Shown here piece by piece: positions 7,263 to 14,451 of a stretch of DNA of 64,000 bases. The stretch comes from Haloplanus sp. GDY1. Lineage in GTDB: Archaea > Halobacteriota > Halobacteria > Halobacteriales > Haloferacaceae. A program made the translations under genes and the position numbers. The stretch covers positions 2,267,998 to 2,331,997 of the forward strand of contig NZ_CP098514.1 of the NCBI RefSeq assembly GCF_023703775.1. The letters are read 5' to 3'. Each line of letters opens with the position of its first letter. Position 1 is the first letter of the stretch. The notes below the pieces were generated by a model that ran no database searches, had not been told where the DNA came from, and was given only the letters and a program-made list of their open reading frames with translations.

Positions 7263-8868
7263 ACTTCCGGACCGTCAGGTCCAGGGTGTCCAGGTCGACG
7301 ATGGGCGCGAAGCCGACGTCGGGGTCGATGTTGACGCTCTCCTGGAAGGCGGTCTGTGCCTGCCAGCAGCCGCTGTTGACCGCGAGGACGTTGTGGTACT
7401 TGCCGTAGCCGAGTTTGTGGACGTGGCCGGTGTGGAAAATGTCGGGGACGTCCTCGACGACCAGGTAGTCCCGCTCCTCGGGGGCGAGTCGCATGTGGCC
7501 GCCGTACTTCGGCGCGACGTGGCGTTTCTTCAGCAGGTGGTACATCGCCCGGTGGGGGTGGTCGTAGCTCGCTTTCTCCTCCGGAAGTTCGGCGATCACC
7601 TCGTCGAGCGAGACGCCGTGATACATCAGCACCGAGACGCCCTCGACGGTGACCGTCGAGGGGTTGCCGACGATCCGCGCGTCGTGGGCACCCATGATGT
7701 CCCGGAGTTCCTCGTCGAAGCCCGGTTGGGGCTCCGCGAGGCGGACGGCGTCGTGGTTGCCCGGGATCATCACGATCTCCAGGTCGCCGGGCACCGACTT
7801 GAGGTGTTCCGAGAACCGCTCGTACTGGTCGTAGATGTCGACGATGTCGAGTTCCTCGTCCTGATCGGGGTAGACGCCCACCCCCTCGACCATGTCGCCC
7901 GCGATCAACAGGTACTCGACGGCCGACGCCTCCTCGGTGTGGAGCCAGTCGGCGAAGCGCTCCCAGGCCTCGGCCTCGAACTCCTGGCTCCCGACGTGGA
8001 TGTCGGAGACGAGCGCCGCCTGCACGTGCCGGTCGGCGGTCGACGGCCGGTACGTCCGGGGCACGTCCGGGAAGTGAAGCGAGTCGACGAAGGCGATGCC
8101 CGCGTCGTCCGAGAGCGTCCCCTCGACGGCGAGACACTCGTCGAGGAGGAGTTCGTCGACGAGGTCCGTGATCTCGCGGTCCTTCGTGACCATGAAGGGA
8201 AACGTCCCGGTCGTGTCCTCGAGTTCGACGATCCAGTGGCCGTTCGCCGAGGTGCGTATCTCGTCGACCAGCCCGATCATCGCCACGTCGCTGCCGCCCG
8301 GCATGTCGGCGATGGCGGTGGCCGGGCGGTGGTTCACCCGACCCCGGAGCTGCCCCGAGAGCTTCTCGTACCGGTCGCGAAACACCGAGACGAAGTCGGC
8401 GTACTCGCCGGTCCCGGTACTCCGGCCGGTCACGTCGCCGTCGACCTCCGGGGGCTCGGGTCGTCGCCCGGATTCACCCCCCTCCTCGGACCCCTTCGTT
8501 TCGACTGGAGAACCATTTTCCGTGATGGAACGAGACGTCGAATCGGGTGGAGTCGAAACGGTGGTGTCGGTCGTCTCGGCAGTCGGGGTGTCGGTCGTCT
8601 CGGCAGTCGGGGTCGCGTGGGACGCCGACGGCCCGGCGGACGCGGCGTCCGAGTCGTCGGCCGACGCCGACGGGTCGGCCGCGGCGAGCGCCGACCGGAC
8701 GTGGTCGGTCGTGAGACGGAGCGCGTCGTCGGGGGCCGTCTCGACGGCCGCGTCGAGGGCACTCGCCGGGTCGGTGGCGCCCGCGAGGAGCGTCACGGCC
8801 TCGCGCTCGGCGTTGTAGCCGCGACGGGCGAGTTCCCGGGCGATCCGTGCGGGCGTCTCGAGAGGCAC
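7255..8868 (-). CDS. polB: DNA polymerase D small subunit (DP1), proofreading exonuclease
   Basis: This 537-residue protein has an N-terminal helical domain (1-60). A low-complexity acidic, Thr/Ser-rich linker follows (about 65-155), including a repeated TPTAETTDT segment. An OB-fold region spans about 180-275, and a calcineurin-like phosphoesterase domain contains SDIHVGS (288-294), GDMVEG (324-329), GNHD (370-373) and GHVHKLG. PolD is the archaeal replicative polymerase; DP1 is the 3'-5' exonuclease partner of DP2, whose gene is at 55165-60273. The coding sequence contains an ORB-like element at codons 119-127. It sits 3 kb from the origin, with sec11 divergent across 99 bp. The gene is also called polD1. 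Confidence 0.95.
   Translation of the reverse strand: MPLETPARIARELARRGYNAEREAVTLLAGATDPASALDAAVETAPDDALRLTTDHVRSALAAADPSASADDSDAASAGPSASHATPTAETTDTPTAETTDTTVSTPPDSTSRSITENGSPVETKGSEEGGESGRRPEPPEVDGDVTGRSTGTGEYADFVSVFRDRYEKLSGQLRGRVNHRPATAIADMPGGSDVAMIGLVDEIRTSANGHWIVELEDTTGTFPFMVTKDREITDLVDELLLDECLAVEGTLSDDAGIAFVDSLHFPDVPRTYRPSTADRHVQAALVSDIHVGSQEFEAEAWERFADWLHTEEASAVEYLLIAGDMVEGVGVYPDQDEELDIVDIYDQYERFSEHLKSVPGDLEIVMIPGNHDAVRLAEPQPGFDEELRDIMGAHDARIVGNPSTVTVEGVSVLMYHGVSLDEVIAELPEEKASYDHPHRAMYHLLKKRHVAPKYGGHMRLAPEERDYLVVEDVPDIFHTGHVHKLGYGKYHNVLAVNSGCWQAQTAFQESVNIDPDVGFAPIVDLDTLDLTVRKFA
8489..8513 (-). other. ORB-like element inside the polB coding region
   Basis: The minus strand reads CTCCAGTCGAAACGAAGGGG, which matches the core shared by the origin ORB elements (YYGAAACGAAGGGG). 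It lies in the low-complexity linker of polB (residues VETKGSEE), where the protein sequence is poorly constrained. It is about 2.9 kb from the orc1-proximal ORB and could be an additional Orc1 binding site. Confidence 0.5.
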
Positions 8869-8967
8869 ACGGGACGCAGGACGGGCGCGGGCAAAAGGAT
8901 GCTGGAACGCCGGGCGGCGGACTCGAAGTCCAGAAGCTTCAACTCCGGTGACGGTAAACGTCGACCG

Positions 8968-9741
8968 ATGAGTGCCGACGACGGTCCCCGTCCACCCGAC
9001 GACTCAGCGGGCGACGGCGAACAGCGGGGGGAGACGGGACCGCTCCGGCGGGTGGTCACGGCGACCGGCGGCCCGCTGTTGGTGCTTCGCGAGACGGCGC
9101 TGTCCGTCGGCGCCGTCGTCGCCATCGGCGCCCTCCTCTTTGCCATCAGCGGCGTGTGGCCACCGATGGTCGCCGTCGAGAGCGGGAGCATGGAGCCCCA
9201 CATGCACAGGGGCGATCTGGTCTTCATCACCGACAACGGCCGGTTCGCACCCGACGCGGCCTACGACGGGACCGGCGTCGTCACCCGGGAGACGGCCCAG
9301 GAGACCGGGTACTGGAAGTTCGGCGCGCACGGGTCGGTGATCGTCTACGACAACCCGAGCGAACCCGGCCCGCCCGTGATCCATCGCGCCCAGTTCTGGG
9401 TCGAGGACGGGGAGAACTGGTACGACCGCGCCAACCCCGACTACATCTCGTCGAGCGGGTGCGACGAGATGCCGAACTGTCCCGCGCCGAACGCCGGGTT
9501 CGTGACCAAGGGCGACGCCAACGCCCAGTACGACCAGGTGAACAGCATCAGCGACGAACCGGTCAAGCCCGAGTGGATCGTCGGCGTCGCACGCGTCAGG
9601 ATCCCGTATCTCGGGTGGGTTCGCCTCGGCGTCTCGGGGGTCGTCCTCGACGCGTCGCCCGTCGTGGTCGAGTCACCGGAACCGGTGGCGTGGCCGGTGG
9701 GGAGCGGACCCGAACCGGCTTCGGGGGCCGCGGGGTCGTAG
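8968..9741 (+). CDS. sec11: Type I signal peptidase, Sec11 family
   Basis: This 257-residue membrane peptidase removes Sec signal peptides. A cytoplasmic acidic N-terminus (1-40) precedes a transmembrane segment at about 43-62. The catalytic Ser74 follows in ESGSMEPHM, then H139 (VIHRAQ) in place of the bacterial Lys, and D183 in TKGDANAQYD, the archaeal/ER Ser-His-Asp arrangement. The family's N-terminal membrane anchor is present. ATG 8968 is chosen because it gives the usual short cytoplasmic head; the frame is open further upstream. The gene is divergent from polB and convergent with orc1. Confidence 0.9.
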   Translation: MSADDGPRPPDDSAGDGEQRGETGPLRRVVTATGGPLLVLRETALSVGAVVAIGALLFAISGVWPPMVAVESGSMEPHMHRGDLVFITDNGRFAPDAAYDGTGVVTRETAQETGYWKFGAHGSVIVYDNPSEPGPPVIHRAQFWVEDGENWYDRANPDYISSSGCDEMPNCPAPNAGFVTKGDANAQYDQVNSISDEPVKPEWIVGVARVRIPYLGWVRLGVSGVVLDASPVVVESPEPVAWPVGSGPEPASGAAGS

Positions 9742-9752
9742 CGACGGGGTCG

Positions 9753-9803
9753 GTGACGGACCGCGAGGAGTGACGGACCGCGAGGGGTGACGGACCGCGG
9801 TCG
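9753..9803. repeat. Three tandem copies of a 17-bp repeat
   Basis: The unit GTGACGGACCGCGAGGA occurs at 9753-9769, 9770-9786 (one base changed) and 9787-9803 (last bases changed). The array lies in the 73-bp gap between the ends of sec11 and orc1, close to the origin. Its function is unknown. Confidence 0.7.
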
Positions 9804-9814
9804 GACGAGGCCGC

Positions 9815-11338
9815 TCAGTTGTCGAACCGCGCCTGGACGAACGGCTGGGCGTTCTCGATGTCGCCCAGTCGGGAGTCCGAGAGCAGGACCGCCTCGGTCT
9901 CCTCGACGGGAACCGAGAGGCTGATCTCCTTGGTTCGGCCGTACCGACCCTTGCTCACGACGACGGCGTTGACGATGCCGAGCATGTCGAGTTCGGAGAT
10001 GAGGTCGGTGACGCGCCGCTGGGTGAGGACGTCGGCGTCGATCTCCTCGCACAGGCGCTTGTAGATGTTGTACACCTCGCCGGTGTTGATGTTGTGGACG
10101 CCGTTTTTCTCAAGGAGGATGATGGCAAAGAGGACGATCTTCGACTGGGTGGGGAGGGTCCGAACCACCTCGATCACCCGGTCGAGTTCGATCTTGTCCT
10201 GGGCCTGTCGGACGTGGCTCTCCTCGACGGTGTCGGCCTGACCGCGCTCGGCGAGTTCGCCGGCCGTCCGGAGGAGATCGAGCGCCCGGCGGGCGTCGCC
10301 GTGTTCCTGTGCCGCGAAGGCGGCACAGAGCGGGATGACGTCCTCGGTGAGCGCGCCGTCCTCGAAGGCCACGTCGGCGCGGTGCTGGAGGATGTCGCGC
10401 AACTGGTTGGCGTCGTACGGCGGGAAGACGATCTCCTCTTCGCCCAGGCTCGACTTGACGCGGGGGTCGAGGAAGTCGGTGAACTTCAGGTCGTTCGAGA
10501 TGCCCATGATCGAGATGCGCGAGTTGTCGAGTTCCGAGTTCATCCGGGAGAGATTGTAGAGCGTGTCGTCGCCGGACTTCTCGACGAGTTTGTCGATCTC
10601 GTCGAGCATGATGACGACCACGCGCTCGTGGTAATCGACCGCCTCGAAGAAGGAGTTGTAGACGCGGTCGGTCGGCCACCCCGTCATCGGGACGGACTCC
10701 ATCTCCTCGCGGTCGGCCTCCAGGGAGTCGACCCGGTCGTCGATCCCGTCGACGGAGTCGAAGCCGGTGTCGTCGAGGGTCCGCTCGCCGTCCGCGACCG
10801 CCGACCGCAGTGCGGAGAGGTCGTCGATCCGGTCCTCGATGACGGTCCGGTTTTTCTCGATGAACTTGTTGGCGAGCTGGGCGAGGACGCGATACTGCGT
10901 GTCCGTCACCTCGCAGTTGATGTACTCGACCTCGCAGGGAACGTCGTACTTCTGGGAGGTGGACTCCAGTTCCTTGCTGACGAACTTCGCGCTCGCGGTC
11001 TTGCCGGTCCCGGTCTTCCCGTAGATGAGGATGTTCGACGGCGTGTCGCCCCGGAGCGCGGAGACGAGGATGGTCGCCATCTGGTTGATCTGCTCGTTCC
11101 GGTGGGGGAGTTCGTGAGGGGTGTAGGAGGGACGGAGGACCTCCTTGTTCTCGAAGATGGGATCCCCGGAGAGCAGGTCGTCGAACAGTCCCTGGCTGTC
11201 GTCCTCGTCGTCGAGCACGTCGTCGATGTCGACGTCGCGGGAAATGTCGGTCGTCCGGTCCCGGGGCGAAGCGTCCAGATCGCGCTCGTCGGGGTCGACG
11301 TCCGGGCGGTCGTCGGGAGATGAGTCGTTCGCGTCCAT
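9815..11338 (-). CDS. orc1: Orc1/Cdc6 replication initiator
   Basis: This 507-residue AAA+ protein binds ORB elements and starts replication at the adjacent origin. A long acidic, probably disordered N-terminus (1-60) precedes Walker A GKTGTGKT (107-114) and Walker B MLDEID (244-249). A strongly acidic insertion lies around 165-215 between them, and arginine-finger/sensor segments follow. The winged-helix DNA-binding domain occupies about 415-495 (NGVHNINTGEVYNIYKRL, TQRRVTDLISELDMLGIV). The start is ATG 11338: an in-frame upstream extension to 11533 would cross an ORB and encodes an atypical Arg/Trp-rich head, so it was rejected. Placement beside oriC is characteristic of haloarchaea. Confidence 0.95.
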   Translation of the reverse strand: MDANDSSPDDRPDVDPDERDLDASPRDRTTDISRDVDIDDVLDDEDDSQGLFDDLLSGDPIFENKEVLRPSYTPHELPHRNEQINQMATILVSALRGDTPSNILIYGKTGTGKTASAKFVSKELESTSQKYDVPCEVEYINCEVTDTQYRVLAQLANKFIEKNRTVIEDRIDDLSALRSAVADGERTLDDTGFDSVDGIDDRVDSLEADREEMESVPMTGWPTDRVYNSFFEAVDYHERVVVIMLDEIDKLVEKSGDDTLYNLSRMNSELDNSRISIMGISNDLKFTDFLDPRVKSSLGEEEIVFPPYDANQLRDILQHRADVAFEDGALTEDVIPLCAAFAAQEHGDARRALDLLRTAGELAERGQADTVEESHVRQAQDKIELDRVIEVVRTLPTQSKIVLFAIILLEKNGVHNINTGEVYNIYKRLCEEIDADVLTQRRVTDLISELDMLGIVNAVVVSKGRYGRTKEISLSVPVEETEAVLLSDSRLGDIENAQPFVQARFDN

Positions 11339-11344
11339 TCGATG

Positions 11345-11369
11345 AAACCCCGTCGTTTCGACTGGAAGA
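11345..11369 (-). other. ORB element 1 (orc1-proximal)
   Basis: The minus strand reads CTTCCAGTCGAAACGACGGGG, the archaeal origin recognition box consensus (TTCCAGT..GAAAC..A.GGGG) with one deviation in the GAAGGGG tail. It begins 7 bp upstream of the orc1 start codon, so it may also let Orc1 repress its own gene. Confidence 0.7.
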
Positions 11370-11704
11370 CGCGCGACGGAACCGGGATAACTCGGCTGCA
11401 TCCACCACCCCCGAGGCCCTCGGCGCGTCCAGATGATCCAGCGGAAATAGAGGAACAGGTGATAGAAAAACCTTCCCCCTCGGCGGCTGCGCCACCGAAA
11501 CGTCTCCGAAGGGACACGATCTGGGGTCACCACTCGCTCCGTGATCTCCCGACGTGGTGTCGATGCGATGTGGACGCGGTGCCGCCGCGACGTCGACTGG
11601 GGCGCCGCGACGTCGACGGGGGCGCCGACGCGGTGCCGATGCGGCGGCGGACCCCCGGCGTCGAGGTGTCCGCGGCGTTGCAGGCGAAGCGGCGGGGAGG
11701 GGAA

Positions 11705-11733
11705 CCCCCCCCACCCCTTCGTTTCGGGTGGAA
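11705..11733 (-). other. ORB element 2 (left flank of the unwinding region)
   Basis: The minus strand reads GTTCCACCCGAAACGAAGGG followed by a long G-run. It is in the opposite orientation to element 3 and delimits the A+T-rich core on its left. Confidence 0.8.
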
Positions 11734-11760
11734 CGGTGAGAAGGAGGGGTGGGGGGAGGG

Positions 11761-11860
11761 AGGCTACTAGTGGAGAAAGATATAAGACCTAGCAATGGAA
11801 ATGACATCCGTAAACCAGTAGAAACTCTCTTTTCAATGGCTTCGGCTGTGGATTCTAGGG
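11761..11860. other. Putative duplex unwinding element of oriC
   Basis: This A+T-rich stretch includes GATATAAGACC and AATGGAAATGACATCC and lies between inverted ORB elements 2 and 3. In characterised archaeal origins, DNA melts in this position. Confidence 0.7.
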
Positions 11861-11914
11861 ATCGAGGCCGGACTCCACCGCGGAGATCGCCATCGTCCCC
11901 GTGCCCATCGCCCT

Positions 11915-11941
11915 CTCCACTTGAAACGAAGGGGTGGGGGG
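11915..11941 (+). other. ORB element 3 (right flank of the unwinding region)
   Basis: The plus strand reads CTCCACTTGAAACGAAGGGG followed by TGGGGG. It shares GAAACGAAGGGGT with element 2 and is inverted relative to it, with its G-run pointing away from the A+T-rich core. Confidence 0.8.
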
Positions 11942-12148
11942 CAGGGACAGGGGGACCGCCGATCCCCGACGGCCGGGCCCGCCGACAGCCGGGCCCCTCG
12001 ACAGCCGGGCCGGTCCGTCCGGACATACGACACGACCGAAACGTGACACGACGGGCCGAGTTCCGGGGCGTTCCGGACTCGGTCCGCTCCCCACGGCCCG
12101 TCCGTACGCCGGACGCTACTGACAGGTCGGTTATGGTTGTCTGACGCA

Positions 12149-12158
12149 CACTTAAGTG
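12149..12158 (+). promoter_or_regulatory. Putative promoter of the origin-linked GTPase operon
   Basis: The palindrome CACTTAAGTG contains the only TATA-like hexamer near the operon start. A start site about 27 bp downstream would leave a leader of roughly 45 nt. That leader carries Shine-Dalgarno-like GGGAGG (near 12206) and GGGAGGAT (near 12215), just before ATG 12225. Confidence 0.4.
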
Positions 12159-12224
12159 AACGCGGCGACCTTCATCGCGCATACGCCCTCTCGCGGCGAT
12201 AGACGGGAGGTGCGGGAGGATAGG

Positions 12225-12866
12225 ATGGGACTGCTCACAGGACTCAGAGACAGCATCACACGCGTCACGGAACGACTGTTCTCGGCCAGCGACCCCAAGC
12301 GGATCGGGATCTACGGCCCCCCGAACGCGGGGAAGACGACGCTCGCGAACCGGATCGCCCGCGACTGGACGGGCGACGCCATCGGTCCGGAGAGTCACGT
12401 ACCCCACGAGACCCGTCGGGCGCGCCGGAAGGAGAACGTCGAAATCGAACGCAACGGTCGCACCGTCACCATCGACATCGTCGACACGCCCGGCGTCACC
12501 ACGAAGGTCGACTACAAGGAGTTCCTCGAACACGACATCGAGGAGGAGGACGCGGTCCGTCGCTCCCGCGAAGCCACCGAGGGGGTCGCCGAGGCGATGC
12601 ACTGGCTTCGCGAGGACGTCGACGGCGTCATCTACGTCCTCGACAGCACGGAGGATCCGTTCACCCAGGTGAACACGATGCTCATCGGGATCATCGAGAG
12701 CCAGGACCTCCCGGTGCTCATCTTCGCGAACAAGACCGACCTCGACGACGCCAACGTCAAGCGCATCGAGAACGCCTTCCCGCAACACGAGACGGTCCCC
12801 CTCTCGGCGCTCGAAGGCGACAACATGGACGAAGTGTACGACAAGATCGCGGAGTACTTCGGGTGA
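12225..12866 (+). CDS. Origin-associated Era-like GTPase (Oap operon)
   Basis: This 213-residue TRAFAC-class GTPase has G1 GPPNAGKT (31-38), G3 DTPG (87-90), G4 NKTD (169-172) and G5 SAL (194-196). A short amphipathic N-terminal helix (LLTGLRDSITRVTERLF) precedes the G domain. There is no KH or other RNA-binding domain, unlike bacterial Era. It is the first gene of a three-gene overlapping operon next to oriC; haloarchaeal annotations call these origin-associated proteins (Oap). The exact role is not established; a link to replication rests on position. The start at ATG 12225 is supported by a strong Shine-Dalgarno sequence, although an in-frame ATG exists 23 codons upstream. Confidence 0.88.
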   Translation: MGLLTGLRDSITRVTERLFSASDPKRIGIYGPPNAGKTTLANRIARDWTGDAIGPESHVPHETRRARRKENVEIERNGRTVTIDIVDTPGVTTKVDYKEFLEHDIEEEDAVRRSREATEGVAEAMHWLREDVDGVIYVLDSTEDPFTQVNTMLIGIIESQDLPVLIFANKTDLDDANVKRIENAFPQHETVPLSALEGDNMDEVYDKIAEYFG

Positions 12867-13261
12867 TGGAGATGCCTGAAGCCACTCCCGACGTCGACGA
12901 CGACGGCGTTCAGATCGACCTCATCAGCGGCGCGCGGATGGAGGACCTCGCGAGCATGGAGAAGATCCGGCTCATCCTCGACGGGGTCCGCGAGGGCAAC
13001 ATCGTCATCCTCGAGGAGGGGCTCACCCCCGACGAGGAGTCGAAGCTCATCGAGGTGACGATGACCGAGATCAGCCCCGACGAGTTCAACGGCATCGAAA
13101 TCGAGACGTACCCTCGATCCGAGACCGCGGACCGGAGCTTCCTCGACCGACTGATGGGTCGCGAGTCGACGAAGAAACTCACCGTCATCGGCCCGGCCAA
13201 CCAGATCCAGACGCTCCACAAGGACGAGAACCTCATCAGCGCGCTCGTCTCCCGAAAGTAA
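12866..13261 (+). CDS. DUF2073 family protein (Oap operon)
   Basis: This 131-residue protein contains the conserved archaeal DUF2073 pattern: VQIDLISGARME near the start, LDGVREGNIVILEEGLTPDEES in the middle, and KKLTVIGPANQIQTLHKDENLISALV at the end. The function is unknown. It is nearly always the gene after this GTPase in archaea, suggesting that the two products act together. The ATG at 12866 overlaps the GTPase stop (TGATG); a GTG one codon earlier is an alternative. The stop overlaps the next start as TAATG. Confidence 0.88.
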   Translation: MEMPEATPDVDDDGVQIDLISGARMEDLASMEKIRLILDGVREGNIVILEEGLTPDEESKLIEVTMTEISPDEFNGIEIETYPRSETADRSFLDRLMGRESTKKLTVIGPANQIQTLHKDENLISALVSRK

Positions 13262-13968
13262 TGCCCCACCAGTGTACGAACTGCGAGCGGACCTTCCCCG
13301 ACGGCTCCAAGGAGATGCTCTCGGGGTGTCCCGACTGCGGCGGGAACAAGTTCCAGTTCAAGCCGGACTCCGCGACGGAGACGCCGACCCTCGGCGACGA
13401 CGGGGGTAGCGACGACGCGGGGTCGAGTCCGAACGTCTCGCAGTCGGTCGACGCGCCGTCGGCGTCGACCGATCCGCCGTCGACGCCCGCCGATCCGCCC
13501 GCCGGATCACCGTCGACTCCCGCGGCGGACCCGCCCGTCGGCTCCGACTCCGACTCCGACTCGGATCCCGAGACGACCGCGGCCGACGCCACGGAGTCCC
13601 CCGGATCCGACGGCGACTTCATCGAGGCCGAGTCGGACCCCAGCGTCCTCGGGGAGGACACCGCCCAGGCGGACGCCCGCCGCGACGTGGTCACTCCCGA
13701 CGAACTCGACGACGCGTCCTCCTCCCCGCCCCCCGGATCCGACGACGCGGCACACGCCGTCCCCCCCGACTCGGCGGCCTCCCCGGGTATCGACGACCTC
13801 CGGGCGGAACTCAACGACCAGTTCGAGAGCATCAAGATCCTCGAACCCGGTCAGTACGAACTCAACCTGATGGAGCTGTACGACCGACAGGAGTGCATCA
13901 TCTCGCTGCAGGAGGACGGCCACTACGTCATCGAGGTGGCCGACACCTGGCGCGACGACGAGTCGTAG
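13261..13968 (+). CDS. Zn-ribbon protein OapC-like (Oap operon)
   Basis: This 235-residue protein has an N-terminal zinc ribbon with CTNC at 5-8 and CPDC at 23-26. A long disordered acidic Ser/Pro/Asp-rich middle (about 38-175) includes SDSDSDSD-type repeats. A conserved C-terminal module (about 178-230: IDDLRAELNDQFESIKILEPG, YELNLMELYDR) looks helical then beta. Third gene of the origin-linked operon, overlapping the DUF2073 gene by one base. The Zn ribbon may bind nucleic acid or protein, and the linker tethers it to the C-terminal domain. The function is inferred from position only. Confidence 0.85.
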   Translation: MPHQCTNCERTFPDGSKEMLSGCPDCGGNKFQFKPDSATETPTLGDDGGSDDAGSSPNVSQSVDAPSASTDPPSTPADPPAGSPSTPAADPPVGSDSDSDSDPETTAADATESPGSDGDFIEAESDPSVLGEDTAQADARRDVVTPDELDDASSSPPPGSDDAAHAVPPDSAASPGIDDLRAELNDQFESIKILEPGQYELNLMELYDRQECIISLQEDGHYVIEVADTWRDDES

Positions 13969-14110
13969 CGGTTCCACAGGATTCATCTCCCCCCGTCCCG
14001 CACCGTTCCCCGTCAGCGAGTGGCTCCGCCCGTCCCGCCCTTCCGCGTTCGCTTCCCGCTCCTCTTTCTCCCCATCTCCCACCTCTCGCCCCCACCCGTC
14101 ACTCGGTTTC

Positions 14111-14135
14111 GACCCCTTCCTTTCAACTCCAATTC
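14111..14135 (-). other. ORB-like element downstream of the Oap operon
   Basis: The minus strand reads GGAGTTGAAAGGAAGGGGTC. Fourteen of the 15 bases TTGAAACGAAGGGGT of origin ORB 3 are conserved. It is about 2.2 kb from the origin core and in the same orientation as ORBs 1 and 2. Confidence 0.45.
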
Positions 14136-14225
14136 ACCTCCAAACCTCATTCAAAACGCTTTCAAGTCGGACTCTCTGTGGAGGTGAAACGTCGGTCGTG
14201 CGCCGGAAAAGCGGCCCCTGTGCGG

Positions 14226-14293
14226 TTCACGGCTCGCTACCGCTCGCCGTTCCGCCACGGGGTCCCGTCCCCCGTGGTCACTCGGCCTCACCT
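14226..14293. repeat. Repeat copy A of a ~70-bp dispersed element
   Basis: It begins TTCACGGCTCGCTACCGCTC and continues GCCGTTCCGCCACG. These first 34 bases are identical to the reverse complement of 19426-19459, and the following 34 are about three-quarters identical, ending GGTCACTCGGCCTC. The other copy (19392-19459) is in inverted orientation. Confidence 0.75.
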
Positions 14294-14361
14294 GGTTCGA
14301 CGGGTCGCCGGCCGTCGGGGAGACTACAACGTTTATGGCGGCCCCGCTCCGACCCTCCCGT

Positions 14362-14451
14362 ATGAGTCAGGCGACGAAGATCGTGGTGGGAACGGTGGGT
14401 GTATCGGCGGTTCTCGCGGCCGCCCTCGTGGTCGGCATCCTGCTCGGCTGA
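14362..14451 (+). CDS. 29-residue hydrophobic microprotein
   Basis: The ORF starts at ATG 14362 and encodes MSQATKI followed by a single hydrophobic segment (VVGTVGVSAVLAAALVVGIL) and a final LG. It is a probable one-pass membrane peptide. Its TGA overlaps the next ATG (TGATG), so it is translationally coupled to the 263-residue protein. An upstream ACGTTTATGG near 14330 could carry the promoter. Being conserved as a leader to that gene would confirm it. I do not recognise a family. Confidence 0.6.
   Translation: MSQATKIVVGTVGVSAVLAAALVVGILLG

Larger units (their letters stand above)
11339..12224. other. Replication origin (oriC) intergenic region
   Basis: This 886-bp region between the 5' ends of orc1 and the GTPase operon has no convincing gene. 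It contains three ORB elements (11345-11369, 11705-11733, 11915-11941). The last two are in inverted orientation with their G-runs facing outward, flanking an A+T-rich core: by hand count about 57 of the 100 bases 11761-11860 are A/T, in an otherwise very GC-rich genome. A second small A+T-rich patch lies at about 11440-11480. The stretch 11555-11690 is a GC-rich quasi-repeat of GACGTCGAC/GCGGTGCCG units. This is the classical archaeal origin layout, inferred from motif and context. Confidence 0.88.
13969..14361. other. Intergenic region downstream of the Oap operon
   Basis: This 393-bp stretch has no credible gene. From about 14030 to 14165 the plus strand is strongly pyrimidine-rich (runs such as CTCCTCTTTCTCCCC), a plausible termination zone for the operon. 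It contains an ORB-like element (14111-14135) and one copy of a ~70-bp repeat (14226-14293). Confidence 0.6.

Noticed and set aside
11339-11533. N-terminal extension of orc1 to an ATG at 11533
   Set aside because: It would translate ORB 1 and an Arg/Trp-rich segment unlike Orc1 heads; ATG 11338 begins the typical acidic N-terminus.
11541-12144. Several short open frames inside the origin region
   Set aside because: They show no haloarchaeal protein signature, overlap ORB boxes, and have repeats of GACGTCGAC/GGTGCCG that produce Arg- or Ala-rich low-complexity peptides.
14162-14190. Another ORB-like match (GTGGAGGTGAAACGTCGG) near 14179
   Set aside because: Only GTGAAACG is shared and the GAAGGGG tail is absent.
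13893-14450. In-frame upstream extension of the 263-residue gene
   Set aside because: It runs through the pyrimidine-rich spacer and the ~70-bp repeat, whose frame (FTARYRSPFRH) recurs at 19.4 kb on the other strand; the ATG at 14451 coupled to the microprotein stop is far more plausible.
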